This document shows, piece by piece, positions 11,350-21,900 of a DNA stretch of 64,000 nt (its first letter is position 1; the number at the start of each line of letters is the position of its first letter). The notes under the pieces were generated by a model. It did not search any database and was not told where the DNA came from. It saw nothing but the letters and a program-made list of their open reading frames with translations. The translations under genes were made by a program, and so were the position numbers. The stretch is from Climacium dendroides (Eukaryota; Streptophyta; Bryopsida; Hypnales; Climaciaceae). The stretch spans positions 3,844,001 through 3,908,000 of the forward strand of contig OX467092.1 of the NCBI GenBank assembly GCA_950106755.1. The letters are read 5' to 3'.

Positions 11350-12276
11350 CTAAGGGTGATAATCACTATCTCCTTTTATCTCTGCCCCACTACTATAGTC
11401 TCTTGATATCCATCCGTCGTCTTCATCGTCGAAAGTGTTGTCTTCATCATCTGATGAAGATAATCAAATTTTTTTTGTTTTTTCTCTGATTTCCCTAGAT
11501 GTAGAAGCTTTCTTCTCCTTGCCTGTGTTTGGATCATACTTCCTTTGTAACAAATTATTACTGAATATGCATTCTTGAAGACCAACGGCCGATCGTCCTT
11601 TCCTTGTAGGAAGAACTGGAAGGGATAGTCGTGTATTCAAGGGGGGTCTTCCTCCATGTACTTTCTTCCTTGGGGAGATAGCAAACGGCTCCATCTCTTG
11701 TTTCTTCTTAGATTTAGCAGATTCTTCTACCATTGCTTCATCTGTCTGTTGCCTCCGTTGGCAAGCGACCGTTGTTATTTCACTCAGAGATTGTTGTTTC
11801 ATGTCTGTTGGTCTTTCAAAACATTGTGGTGAGCGACCTGCTATGCTCTTCAACATTGATTCCAATGTCTCATCTTCCCCATCAGTAGTACACCTTAAAC
11901 TAGTGAATTTCCGCTTCACAGTTTCTTCTTGAATGTTGGAAGTTTGCAATTTAGATTGAAAACTCCCTGAACCCTCCAAAGTAGTACTACCGCTTCCATC
12001 GTTCAACAATGAGCGTGGAGCGGATGGAGGATTGGTTTGAGGTGGATGTTGTGAACTTTGGACGTTGTCATTTTTGCCTTGGCTATTGTGGACCATATTC
12101 GGACTTTCGCACTCTTTCAAACTTGAATCCACCTTGTCTAGTACCTCTAGCGGTTTAGGGCTTAGGGAGCTTGGTCCCTCAATGCTCTTGTCAGCCAATT
12201 TTTCTCCAAATTCCAAGCTTGTTTTGTCCACATTCATTTTCTCCCAAGCATGTAATTTGTTTTTCTCCAGGTTGGC
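11350..12276 (-). CDS. Hypothetical Ser/Lys-rich protein exon with acidic tail
   Basis: An open frame of 271 codons can start after an acceptor-like TTAG at 12277-12280; the first ATG gives 257 codons (12237-11464). I do not recognise the protein. It is rich in Ser, Pro, Gln and Lys, low in hydrophobic runs and probably disordered. Near the C-terminus is a basic patch (SPRKKVHGGRPP) and a Lys-rich stretch (around 11480-11520). After the TGA at 11464 the same frame continues for 37 codons with a strongly acidic segment (SSSDDEDNTFDDEDDGW) to a TAG at 11350, so the TGA may be a recent nonsense mutation. It lies inside the outer Tc1-like end pair between two GC-rich islands. It may be a captured host exon or part of a transposon gene. 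Confidence 0.4.
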
Positions 12277-12364
12277 CTAATGGTATGGATGGAGACCTGT
12301 CACATTCAATCACTTCATTTCCTTGTAAAGTTTGGCCACTAGAAACTGTTATCCCGCTCATATA

Positions 12365-12665
12365 GCCGTCCGCTCCCAGACCTAAAACTGTCCTTCCCGA
12401 ATCTAATCCGGACGACGCGAACCTACTCCGAACTAGCGGACCACGTTTGATCGGACGGTCCGTCCGCTGCCGAACCTACGGACTGGCAGTCCACCCGACC
12501 ACTCCGACGTCGGTCCTCCCGACTGCTCCAACGTCAGTCCTCCCGATCGCTCCGTCAGCCGTCCGACTGGACACCGACCGACCACAGTCCAGGCGCGTCA
12601 TTAGGTCTGGACGTTCGGATTTTGGACGCGATTTCGAGATGGACGTGCGTCCGAGACAACCCTAT
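12365..12665. repeat. CpG-dense GC-rich island 3, short tandem repeat
   Basis: The centre (about 12500-12560) has a 24-base unit in two and a half copies, each starting CTCC(G/A)ACGTC(G/A)GTCCTCC. The flanks use the same CGGACGG and GTCCG words as islands 1 and 2. The right edge, reverse complemented, reads GGTTGTCTCGGACGCACG, and the left edge of island 1 reads GGTTGCACGGATACTGGGACG. They may be related ends of one larger insertion, but the match is weak. Confidence 0.55.
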
Positions 12666-12810
12666 TGATGATGTCATCATGACATCATCTCAAAGTCAAC
12701 TTGTAATTCTTCTAATTCCAACTTTTACATCTACTAAAGATGTCATTGTTTCTTTGTAAAGTGGCTCTTAAAGTGCTTGTTCACTATATAGACTCAGTTT
12801 TTGGAGTCAC

Positions 12811-13149
12811 TATATATGTGTTTATCAAATTGAGACACTTCACTAAAATGAGACTTAAATATGTCAAAAATTCAAAATCATAAATGAAGGATAATTTGTT
12901 TGAAAGTCAACCTTCAAATTGACTTTAATGGACGTCACGAGGACTCTACTAGATGTCATGTGACATTTGTTTGTTACGCTATTGCAATGTTGCGTAGAAC
13001 AATCCTAACCATGGATATTGGACTTTTCCCATTCTCTATGAGTACCCCATGGTCTTTATGTTATATAAATGTAACACCAATCCATCCTCTAAGTGTGAAT
13101 TAGTGTCTTGCTAAAAGTGATTATTATTTGGTAGCTGCTTGCCATGTAG
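12811..13149. other. AT-rich stretch without a gene
   Basis: I see no coding or repeat feature between the right Tc1-like end and the LINE relic. The first bases are TATATATGTG. Confidence 0.5.
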
Positions 13150-14890
13150 CTGCTTGCCTTTCCTCCAGCATTTTGTTCTTGATCTCGGGTCCCATAGGAT
13201 GTGAGAGAGGAGTTTGAGTTGTTTTCAATTTGTGCCCTTCTTTGTGACTGCTCCTTCCCTTGGAAGCTTGGCCTAAATTTGTATTAACCAATTCTCCTTT
13301 TCTTGGCCTTGGATGTCTAAGACCCTAGTAATTCCCCCTCGAGACTAGAGATGATGTCCTTGGTTTGCACCCATCTTTAGGAAAATGTACTCATCCTTCC
13401 AAAGCAGGGGGTTGCCAAAAAGTGACTATCTAAATATTTGGTAAGGTTCCTGTGGTTCAAATTGAGTGAAATTCTATTTAATGGATATGAAAGCTTTAAG
13501 GCATGCCTCTCTGAGAGAGGAGTAATTATTTCTCCTCACCTCTTTGCTACAAAAGATCTAATTGGAAGATTTGTGCTGCTTTGAATCTCCCAAAAGTATA
13601 TTAGAGTATATCTTGTATTGTAACAATATCTTTGACGACTCACTCGCAAGTGAGAGCCCCTTTACCACCATTTTTTCCAAGAGTGATTGGGTTTGGAGTT
13701 GAGGCTCTATCAGCTTTACTTCACCTTCCAAATGAGGGAGAATGCATGCATTCCACTAAACCCTTGTTGTGCATACCCTTCTTCCACTTGGTTCATATGT
13801 ATGTTCTCATAAGTCTCTTAATTAAATTACAACTCATTGTTGAGATACTACAACATGTTGCCATATACCAACAAGTGGCCAAAGAACTTGATTATATATG
13901 AGGATTCTTCCTACTAGGGAGATCTTTTTGGTTGCTCAAGTCTAGAGCTTTTTTCTTTAGAGATGTGATGAAAAGGATGGTATTTGAATTTGGGGTAAGA
14001 TGGAACCCAATCAATGGCCCCAAGTACAGAAGTATCATATTCCTATATCTTCTTCTATCCACTTCAAATTTATGTCCTCCCCCCATGTAAAGGTTTGATA
14101 TTGGAGGATGTCCATATAATAGTTGTTTTGTTCCATTGAATTTTAGAACTTGAGGCCAAACAAACATAGATAATATCCCTTGAGCATTGTTAAGGTTGAT
14201 CTTTGTCCCCACTAGATATAAGGCTATGTCATTTGCATATGAAGCATCTAAGTGAGTTGTTACTCCTAGTAGTTAGATGCCTTGGATCTTGTATTTCTTC
14301 TCTTCCAACATGTACCCTAGAGCATCCAATACTACAATGAAAAGAAAAATACAATGAAGCAACCTTGTTGCACAAACCTAGAGATTTCGAAATCTTCTGC
14401 AACTTTGCCATTTACAATCACAATTGAGGACACATTCTTGTAAAGAGCCATAGCTCCACATATGAAATCCTAGTTAAATTCTTGTTTTTTTAAGGACCTC
14501 CTCCATGAAGCTCTAGGAAATGCAATTATACACCTTCTTGAAATCTAGTAGTAGAAGTGTAAGATCATGTTTATATTCCTCTATGTAATGCATAGCTTCT
14601 TGTGCCATAAAGACATTTAATATGTACTTCCTCTACAAGAATTCCATTTGGTTTGGTCTCATGAGTTTTGGAAGAATCACTTTTAGCCTACGGGCTAAAA
14701 CCTTCACTACGAGTTAATAAAATGAAAAAAAGAGTGTGATCAGTCTAAAACTTTTAATAAAGTATCTCCACCTTTGGGTTTGAGAGCTATCAACCCTCTA
14801 TTTTAAGCTTTGGATAACTCATCTGTTCATAATGCTTCTTTCACTACTTCAAAGAGCTCTGCCTCTATTGATTCTAAGCATGATTTGGAG
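13150..14890 (-). pseudogene. LINE (non-LTR) reverse transcriptase relic
   Basis: Read 5' to 3' on the minus strand with stops and shifts, the order of RT blocks is preserved: ALKPKGGDTLLK, then RPNQMEFL, then NVFMAQEAMHYIEEYKH, then LTLLLLDFKKVYN (the LDF-K-AYD block), then LYKNVSSIVIVNGKV, then VQQGCFIVFFLF, then DASYANDIALYLVG, where the catalytic YADD reads YAND. After this comes YLGPLIGF and a K-rich connector, then IYNQVLWPLVGIWQHVV as expected after LINE RT domains. The YADD change, several in-frame stops and the loss of the endonuclease end make it dead. The longest clean frame is 13892-14212. Confidence 0.8.
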
Positions 14891-15494
14891 AAGTCTTATA
14901 GAATGCCATCTTCTTCCGCTACCTTTTCAATTAAGAGGTCCAATATGTTTTAGTCATTGAATTCAAATTCAAAAAAAAACTTTTATGGATATAATAAGAA
15001 TAGACAAAAAAGACCATATATTCTCAATGTAGAAACAACAAATCCATGTCAAAATCTATGCAAATTTCACTCTTGTGTCCCTTAGACGTGAATGTTATTT
15101 TTACATTTTGGCTAATGTACAATCATTTAGTACATATTTGAACTTCCAACAATGATTGCATTGGTTCATTAGTCCCAAATAACTCACCACTTGTTCTACG
15201 TATGTGATCTCTCTTGAGTCTAGACAAAGTATAGGAATTTGTATCACTAAAAGAAAATGAGGGGTTTTGCAACTACAAAGAGCAACTGGTTTTTGGATTG
15301 CATCAGACATTTGCGATTGGTAAGAATCTAGAAGCCCCTAGTTGTTGTGGACAAGTTTTCTAGTCATATCATAGTTGCAAGGCAAAATAGGATTATTTCT
15401 CATTTGTCAACCTACTTGAAATTTCATCAATGCGCTTTATGATGTGGTTGCTTATGTGGTATTTGCTACCACATGAGGTTGATCACTCAATCAG
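14891..15494. other. AT-rich stretch without a gene
   Basis: Nothing recognisable on either strand. Part of it may be further decayed LINE sequence upstream of the RT relic, but no conserved block is visible. Confidence 0.4.
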
Positions 15495-15675
15495 TGACTT
15501 ATACAACTCATGGGCAATTCATTTGCAACTAATGTATGATTCGTTTCTAACTCATTTGTGACTTCATTGCAACTCATCTATGACTCATTTGTGACTTCAT
15601 TGTGACTCATCTATAATTTGTTTGCAACTTGTCTATGACTCATTTCCAACTTGTTTGAGGCACATTTACAACTTG
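15495..15675. repeat. Degenerate minisatellite
   Basis: Repeated 16-18-base variants of the words GCAACTCAT, CTATGACTCATTTGTGACTTC and ATTGCAACTCAT run head to tail for about 180 bases. The best-preserved part is 15548-15620, where ATGACTCATTTGTGACTTCA recurs almost unchanged. Confidence 0.7.
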
Positions 15676-15962
15676 TAGATTTCAAAATCTACAAAATATA
15701 AAAATTTGTAAATTGTAGGAATCTACAAAATGTAAAAATCTTATAATTCTATTAACAAAATTCTTTGTATAGGGGTACAACTACTTACAAGTCTTATATG
15801 TCCAACCTAATGGTACTCTTGACAATTGATATGGGACAATTAATATAAGACAATTGGAAAATGATTTGAAAACCACTAGGAAACATCTACTAAACAACTA
15901 GAAAACAATTAAGAAATGACTATAAAATAACTAGGAACGACTACTATCATTTTACTATTGCA

Positions 15963-16808
15963 ACTAGTGGTTGGCGCTTGCTATGCTACGCATTCATCAT
16001 TAGAATTTTATAAATTTTTTTATATATTAGATAGAATGCAGAACAAAAATTTCAATAAATCTTCAAATAAAAATGACTAAAATCTTTGTATAATTTTTTT
16101 TATAAGTAAGCATATATTTAAATGTACAATAGAAATTTATTGAATGATGAATGAAACATATGCAATGGTAAATACTATAAAAGATACATATACATTAGAA
16201 TGCATTAGAAATTTGACTCCATTGTTACAAAAAATGACAACCCAAATTGAAGAATTGAAAAGAAAAACTTATAAATCTCAAAAACTTTGTGAACAACTTA
16301 ATTGTTGTGAAATCCAAAATCGCTTCAATTGAATAAATTTCTCAAAATCATTTGGTAGTAGCAATAGAAAATTGAAATCATAAAAGCTCAAAGCTCACAA
16401 AAGCACAAAATCATAGAAGTGCAAAGAAGTGTAAAGCCAACAGAAGCAATGGAATTGCTACCTCTATAATATCACCATATTGCTTTTCTTTAATATCACC
16501 ATATTGCTTCTCTTTAATATCACCTCAATTGCAACGACTGTATTATTTCTATAATACCACCCTTTGTAAAAAGTGATATTATAGAAGTGATTGTGAACTA
16601 CTAGTCTACTACTCTATTTCTGTAATATCACATTGTGTAAAAATACAATTTCTATGTATGCATGATGGGAAATATTTTTACAAAATATTTAAAATAATTA
16701 TTTTAAAGACTTATTGAAATCATTATCATGCATTCTATTCAAATATATCAAATTTTTACTAATATGTGATACAATGAATGCGTAGCAGAGCAAGTACGAG
16801 CCCCTAGT
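15963..16808. mobile_element. 846-bp element with 35-base terminal inverted repeats
   Basis: The left end ACTAGTGGTTGGCGCTTGCT... (15963-15997) pairs with the reverse complement of 16774-16808, ACTAGGGGCTCGTACTTGCT.... The two agree over GCTACGCATTCAT at the inner edge and differ at about six positions. The inside is AT-rich and has a 62-codon open frame (16144-16332) that I do not recognise, plus a tandem repeat at 16466-16525. There is no transposase, so it is probably a non-autonomous MITE-like element. A target-site duplication is not clear. Confidence 0.65.
16466..16525. repeat. Short tandem repeat inside the 15963-16808 element
   Basis: A unit of about 24 bases, built on AATATCACCATATTGCTT, is present nearly unchanged twice, with a partial third copy beginning AATATCACC. 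Confidence 0.7.
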
Positions 16809-18907
16809 ATTAATGATAGCATATGTGATATTATAGAGGGGCTTATGATTTTAGTAGTATGATTGTTTCCTAGTCATTTCCTAGTCGTTTTTTGCAATTG
16901 CAAATTGACACAGTAGATATCATAGAATGTGAAATAGTCTACATTGACAACTGTAATGAATATTGGATGGAGAATAATTCACATTCATTCTAAATTTAAA
17001 TTCTATTACAACTCTCATAATCCTACATTTCATTCTATGACTATTGTCTTTGTGACTAAAGCAATGTATCCACTTCATTCTACAACTACTTTGCAACTAC
17101 AACATTGTACTAATAATGTAAAGTAATGACGTCAAATAATGATGTAAGAATTTAGTGCAAATAAAGAGGGCTATAGTCACAAGATAGTTGCATAGTTGCA
17201 TTTTAACCGATTGTAGCGGACACATTTTTCTTCTAGTGTATAAATCTTGGTAGCTTTTATAGGTCTAAAACAAGTACATTTACAATGGATCTTGGTGGTT
17301 TCTTGCATGTCATCTATAGCAACTCCATTGAAAAGACCTCACTAAGCATCCTTGCTAACTTTTTAATCCAAGGCATGGTTTGTAACACTAGGTCTAAATC
17401 TAAGAATTGTATCCTAATGGCCATGCCAATTTGCAACTTGGGATTGGGAGCTTCCACCTATAGCCTTTCCTATCAATAGTGATTACTATTGATTCTTGAA
17501 AAACTATGTGAGTTAAAAGATAAGATCCATTTAAGTCAAAGAAAAAATTATTTATATAATATGTAGGGCTATAAGGTTTATGAAATGCTACATACTCTAT
17601 TATATATGTATTAGACTTTGTAAAAACATCATGTAATAGGAATTCTTATTAATAAATTGGCCTTGATAGATAGAGTTTGTGCAAATTTTTCATAGCATAA
17701 TGAATATAGATGTGAACAAATAATTTTATATAGATGATTAATGGACATAGTCAAGAAAATCTACAATTATAGTTGATTGACTAAAATTACACCATGGTAC
17801 AAGTAGTGTATATATCAAAAAATTGAGTATAAATGTAAAACATCAACTAAAACTGGCAAAAATTGTCACACTACATCAAAAAAATGGTAGTTTTGAAGTT
17901 TTCCTCTTAAAAGCCACTCTTCGGTTGTTAGGAGTTAATATAGGGTTGCTAGTGTGAAAGTCTGAGAGCGTGAGCTTGTGAGTGATAAAAAAAACATTTG
18001 AAAAAAAGAGTGAGGTACCCATGACCATGGATGTACCTATGATCGTGCATGCACTGAATCTGTATTTCCAAGAATGGATAGGTCATTGTTCTTTCAAATT
18101 TTGAGTGATTGATGAATTGAAGGAAAAAAACATGCTTCAATATTTGCATTTAATTTAAGCACTTTTGGGCTATTTAGGAACTGCCCATGCGTCACTTACT
18201 CATATTGTATTCATTTTGGATTTAGGTACTTCTAGTGGCCTATTATTTTTAAGAGACACCCTATTATTTTTTACAAATACATCCTCTAGTTTGTGTGAAT
18301 TTTTTTTCTTTTTCCCCCCTCTTTTGTCTTGGAAGCTTAGTGGATGGTGTGAATACATTTTATATTTAGTTCATGAAGGCTTTTTGGATGGTGTAAATAT
18401 TATTTTTTTTTCACACTCATTTTGCATGGTTACTTTAAATTTTGTTTAATTGTCAAACACTAATTTTTGAAGTAAGATTAAATTCTTGGTTTAGGATGAT
18501 CTTTATTTTTGCCCTTCCAATTTTAGATATTCCATTTTGGACGCTATGAATTTTTTTATTAGTCTTCGACCTTTTTATGGGGGATAAAGACACTTTGTTT
18601 ATTTTGGATTTGTAAGTTTAACTACATTTTTGTGGATACATACTTCACTTGGTGAGAATATATTTTTCTACTTCAAACTATTTTTTTGGTTAGGCAATTG
18701 AACTGGTGTACATTTATTTGACTCTTTTTTTTTTTTTTTAGTATTGAAGACTCTGTGGATCATACTCAATTGCCTGACAATACCCAGAACGCAAGGGTGT
18801 CAAGGTAAATTAATCACACAATATGTAGCTATAAAACACACAAATCCAATCATCATGAAAATCAAAACATAATGGTTTGACTTATAAGATACGTCAATCT
18901 CATGAGT
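16809..18907. other. AT-rich stretch without a gene
   Basis: Several short open frames (for example 17285-17479 and 18165-18449) match nothing I know and lack codon-like composition. On the minus strand 17240-17330 reads like a short coding fragment with paired cysteines (KIHCKCTC), too small to name. T-rich runs occur at 18300-18760. The 3' end of the methyltransferase-like pseudogene marks the right edge. Confidence 0.5.
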
Positions 18908-21900
18908 CTAAGTCACCATAGACTCGATCGCAAAACCCTTGTCACTAGAAGAATCAGAAATCTCTCTACCCTCGGATGTTGATCTATCTATGAACTGCAA
19001 GACATTTAGAGCATACGAAGGTTTACGATGTTTTGACTTTGAAGTACCAAACTCAGCAAATGTCGATGCCAGCTGCTCTGCATACACTGGAAGATCAAAT
19101 GACTTCTCCGGACTCAAGATAAGTCTTCATCTCTTCTTCACGGCATCCACAACTATCAATCTCGTGCAAATACAAATGCTTGAATGTTAGATTCATGAAA
19201 CCTTACAAGTACCATACTACCATGTAGACCAATAATTCATAAAAAGATAAACTTACTTACTAGATCTATCTCGCCGAACAAACTTCCACACTTTTACAGT
19301 CATCGCGTCTGGATCCTATGAAACTACAATTGGTGGCGCTTTGGTAACTACTGTTGTCGTAATAGGAAGGACAGTCTTCTTTATGGGCTCAAGGATGGTT
19401 GCAAAAATCTCCTTATCTGCCTCATATGCCACAATGTGGCGCCCTGTTGCACAACATGCCGTAATAGAGGCACCTAAAAGAAATAGAAATCAAATCACTA
19501 CCTCAATGATTTTGTATACAACATACCGATAGAATATACACATGTTCACATCAATACTCACCCATGGATGCTGTGCAATCGAAAACCACGTCTCCTTCGT
19601 CAGTGATTCCTTCAATGATGCGCCGTAATAAGCGGGTGTTCTTTTCTCGAGCCCCTCACCATGGCCCTCGATCCCTATTGTTCATGATCATGGAATCCTT
19701 GGTGGTGTAGTTCATCAACAAATCATCATGCTTGAGGTCCACTTTGGCCTCCAACATTGTTGCTAAGCACCTAACAAAGAATCTGGATTTTTCTCTTGCA
19801 CCAAGGTCTTTCACCAAGAGTGAGATGCTGAACTTCAAAGTCTACAAGCATTAAAACAACACAGACATTAAAAAATTGAATGAAAATGTAAACTAGAAGT
19901 ACACACTACATTGTCAAGGTTTGCAAAACTCACACTGTACTCATTTGGTCTATAGCCGAAGTTAAATGCACCCAATTCAAGCCCATCCACTTTTTCTTCT
20001 TCACCATTATACTATACCCTTCACATAGGCTTGCAATGGTGTTTTTGGCATCCACGCTCCATAAATGGAACACTACAATGCAACTGTGGTCCTGCAAATG
20101 TTTTTTTGCAAAGAAAAATGCTTCATTGATCATATTGTACTTTGGATCTGAGTTCTAGAAAGGCACGTGAGTATTTGGAGCTGACACCCTCGACACCGAC
20201 AAATTTTCCTAGTAGTCAAAGAGCATGAGGTTGAATCCTGGCCACTGATTGACCACTCCATTACACACCTTGGCCTTCCCTACCACCATCTACAAATACA
20301 AAATGTCAAGTGATAAGTCTTCATCAAGAAGAAGGTATAGTTGTGTACTTTTTATATCAAACTTTTGATTAAAAAAACATGTACTTTACCTTTTAAAGAA
20401 AATCCATAACTTCGGTGTAGCAATTGGAGCCCTACGTTTTTTCATTATTGACAACCTCTTCAATGGAGACGTTGAGCACCAACTCCTCCGAGGTCACGTT
20501 GTCATCGTCAGCAATGTCAATTACTTCTATTCCTTGTGTTACAACATCTTCTGTGAATTTGTGAACTCTAGCAGCATCGCCTTCCTCTTCATCTCAATGT
20601 GAACTCCACCTTCCATCTACGAGTTTTGATCCATTGTTGATGATGTCGGAACGATGTCTCCAGCGTCGTCCTTTTTCTTCTCTTTTGCCTTGGATTTGTC
20701 CTCCTTCTCCTTCTCCTTCTCTGCCAACTTAGCCACACGTTCTGCCTCCTTTTCTTTGTTGTCTAGAACAGCTTGGAGTCAAGCTACTTTTTTCCTATCA
20801 TTGGTTTCCCTCCATGCAATGGCCCTCTCCCTCTGCTTATCATTGAACCCTGGAAACTCGTCCACATCCATGTCAATAGTACCAAGTTCCTCCAAAAATT
20901 GCCGTAGTTGTAGCTTTGATGGATGTGTGTAGGCAATGGAACAATCAATGTACCATCTGCCACCACTGAGGTGAGCCATGGTGTATGTTCGTAACTGGTT
21001 TGGCGTGTACATGCAATCCAAGGAACTACAATCAAAAAAATTTGAGAGAAATGGAGGCAAGTCTTTTTTGTCAATTGCCCCTTTTGCCTCTAATTCATGC
21101 TTGAAGTACCTGCCAAATAAGAGAACACAATGTCCATCAAAGATCAATAAGAACATACCAAGGAAGGCCAAAATGCCATTTCAACTTCATGCAATACTAC
21201 ATCAACACATTACTTTGAATATCTCTATAAAAATTGGTATGAAAAAAAATTTATTTTAGGACTTTGAGGTGACAAAATTAGGGGGTCCAACAAATACCAC
21301 TCCACCCACTGTCAGATCCGATAGTGGTCTTAGAGGTACCTCATGGACCCCTCATTTTCTAACTTCTCCTATGTTTCCATTTTTTTTTCCAAAATAAATG
21401 TATCCAACAAAAACAAAGACATTGCATAATCTAGAATTCTCACATATTATGAATCAAATTTTTATAAAGTATTTAAGACATACCAGAAAAAAAAACTTCG
21501 CATTGCTTGCTTCCCATCCTCGTATGTCATGAAGTTTTCATTTTTCTTGAAGTAGTTTGTTCCTCTGAGGTGAGCCATGAAGCCTTAATTCCAAATCTTC
21601 CTCCTCCACCCTTTTAGATAATCCGACAAGGTCTCAGGTTGCAGTGGAGTGTTCATATTGATGTTGATGTTGTCTTGCTTGAACACTTCCTCGAAGTTTT
21701 CATTGGTTGCGTCTTTAATCTATAAAAATCGTAAATTGGATCATTTCAAAGAATATATATTGTGGTACAAGAATTTATAGAATACATAATTTCATTTATT
21801 ACTAACTTTTAGGTTCTCAAAATCTTAACAATTTCCAGTGAAACATTTACCCTAGCATACCACACAAATTTGTTCAAGAAAGGGCCTAATAGTGTCTCTG

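Larger units (their letters stand above)
6081..12810. mobile_element. Pair of Tc1-like terminal inverted repeats, about 6.7 kb apart
   Basis: Left end at 6081: CAGTGACTCC, A5, TTGAGTCTATAT, preceded by TA. Right end, reverse complement of 12790-12810: GTGACTCC, A5, CTGAGTCTATAT, flanked by TA. About 25 bases match with one difference and similarity continues weakly for another 20. The enclosed DNA holds a smaller complete Tc1 element, GC-rich islands and a hypothetical exon. Either this is one large nested element, or the two ends are separate solo relics of the same family. I cannot decide between these. Confidence 0.45.

Noticed and set aside
15495..15675. CRISPR-like array
   Set aside because: Units are degenerate and contiguous without unique spacers, in plant nuclear DNA. 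It is a minisatellite.
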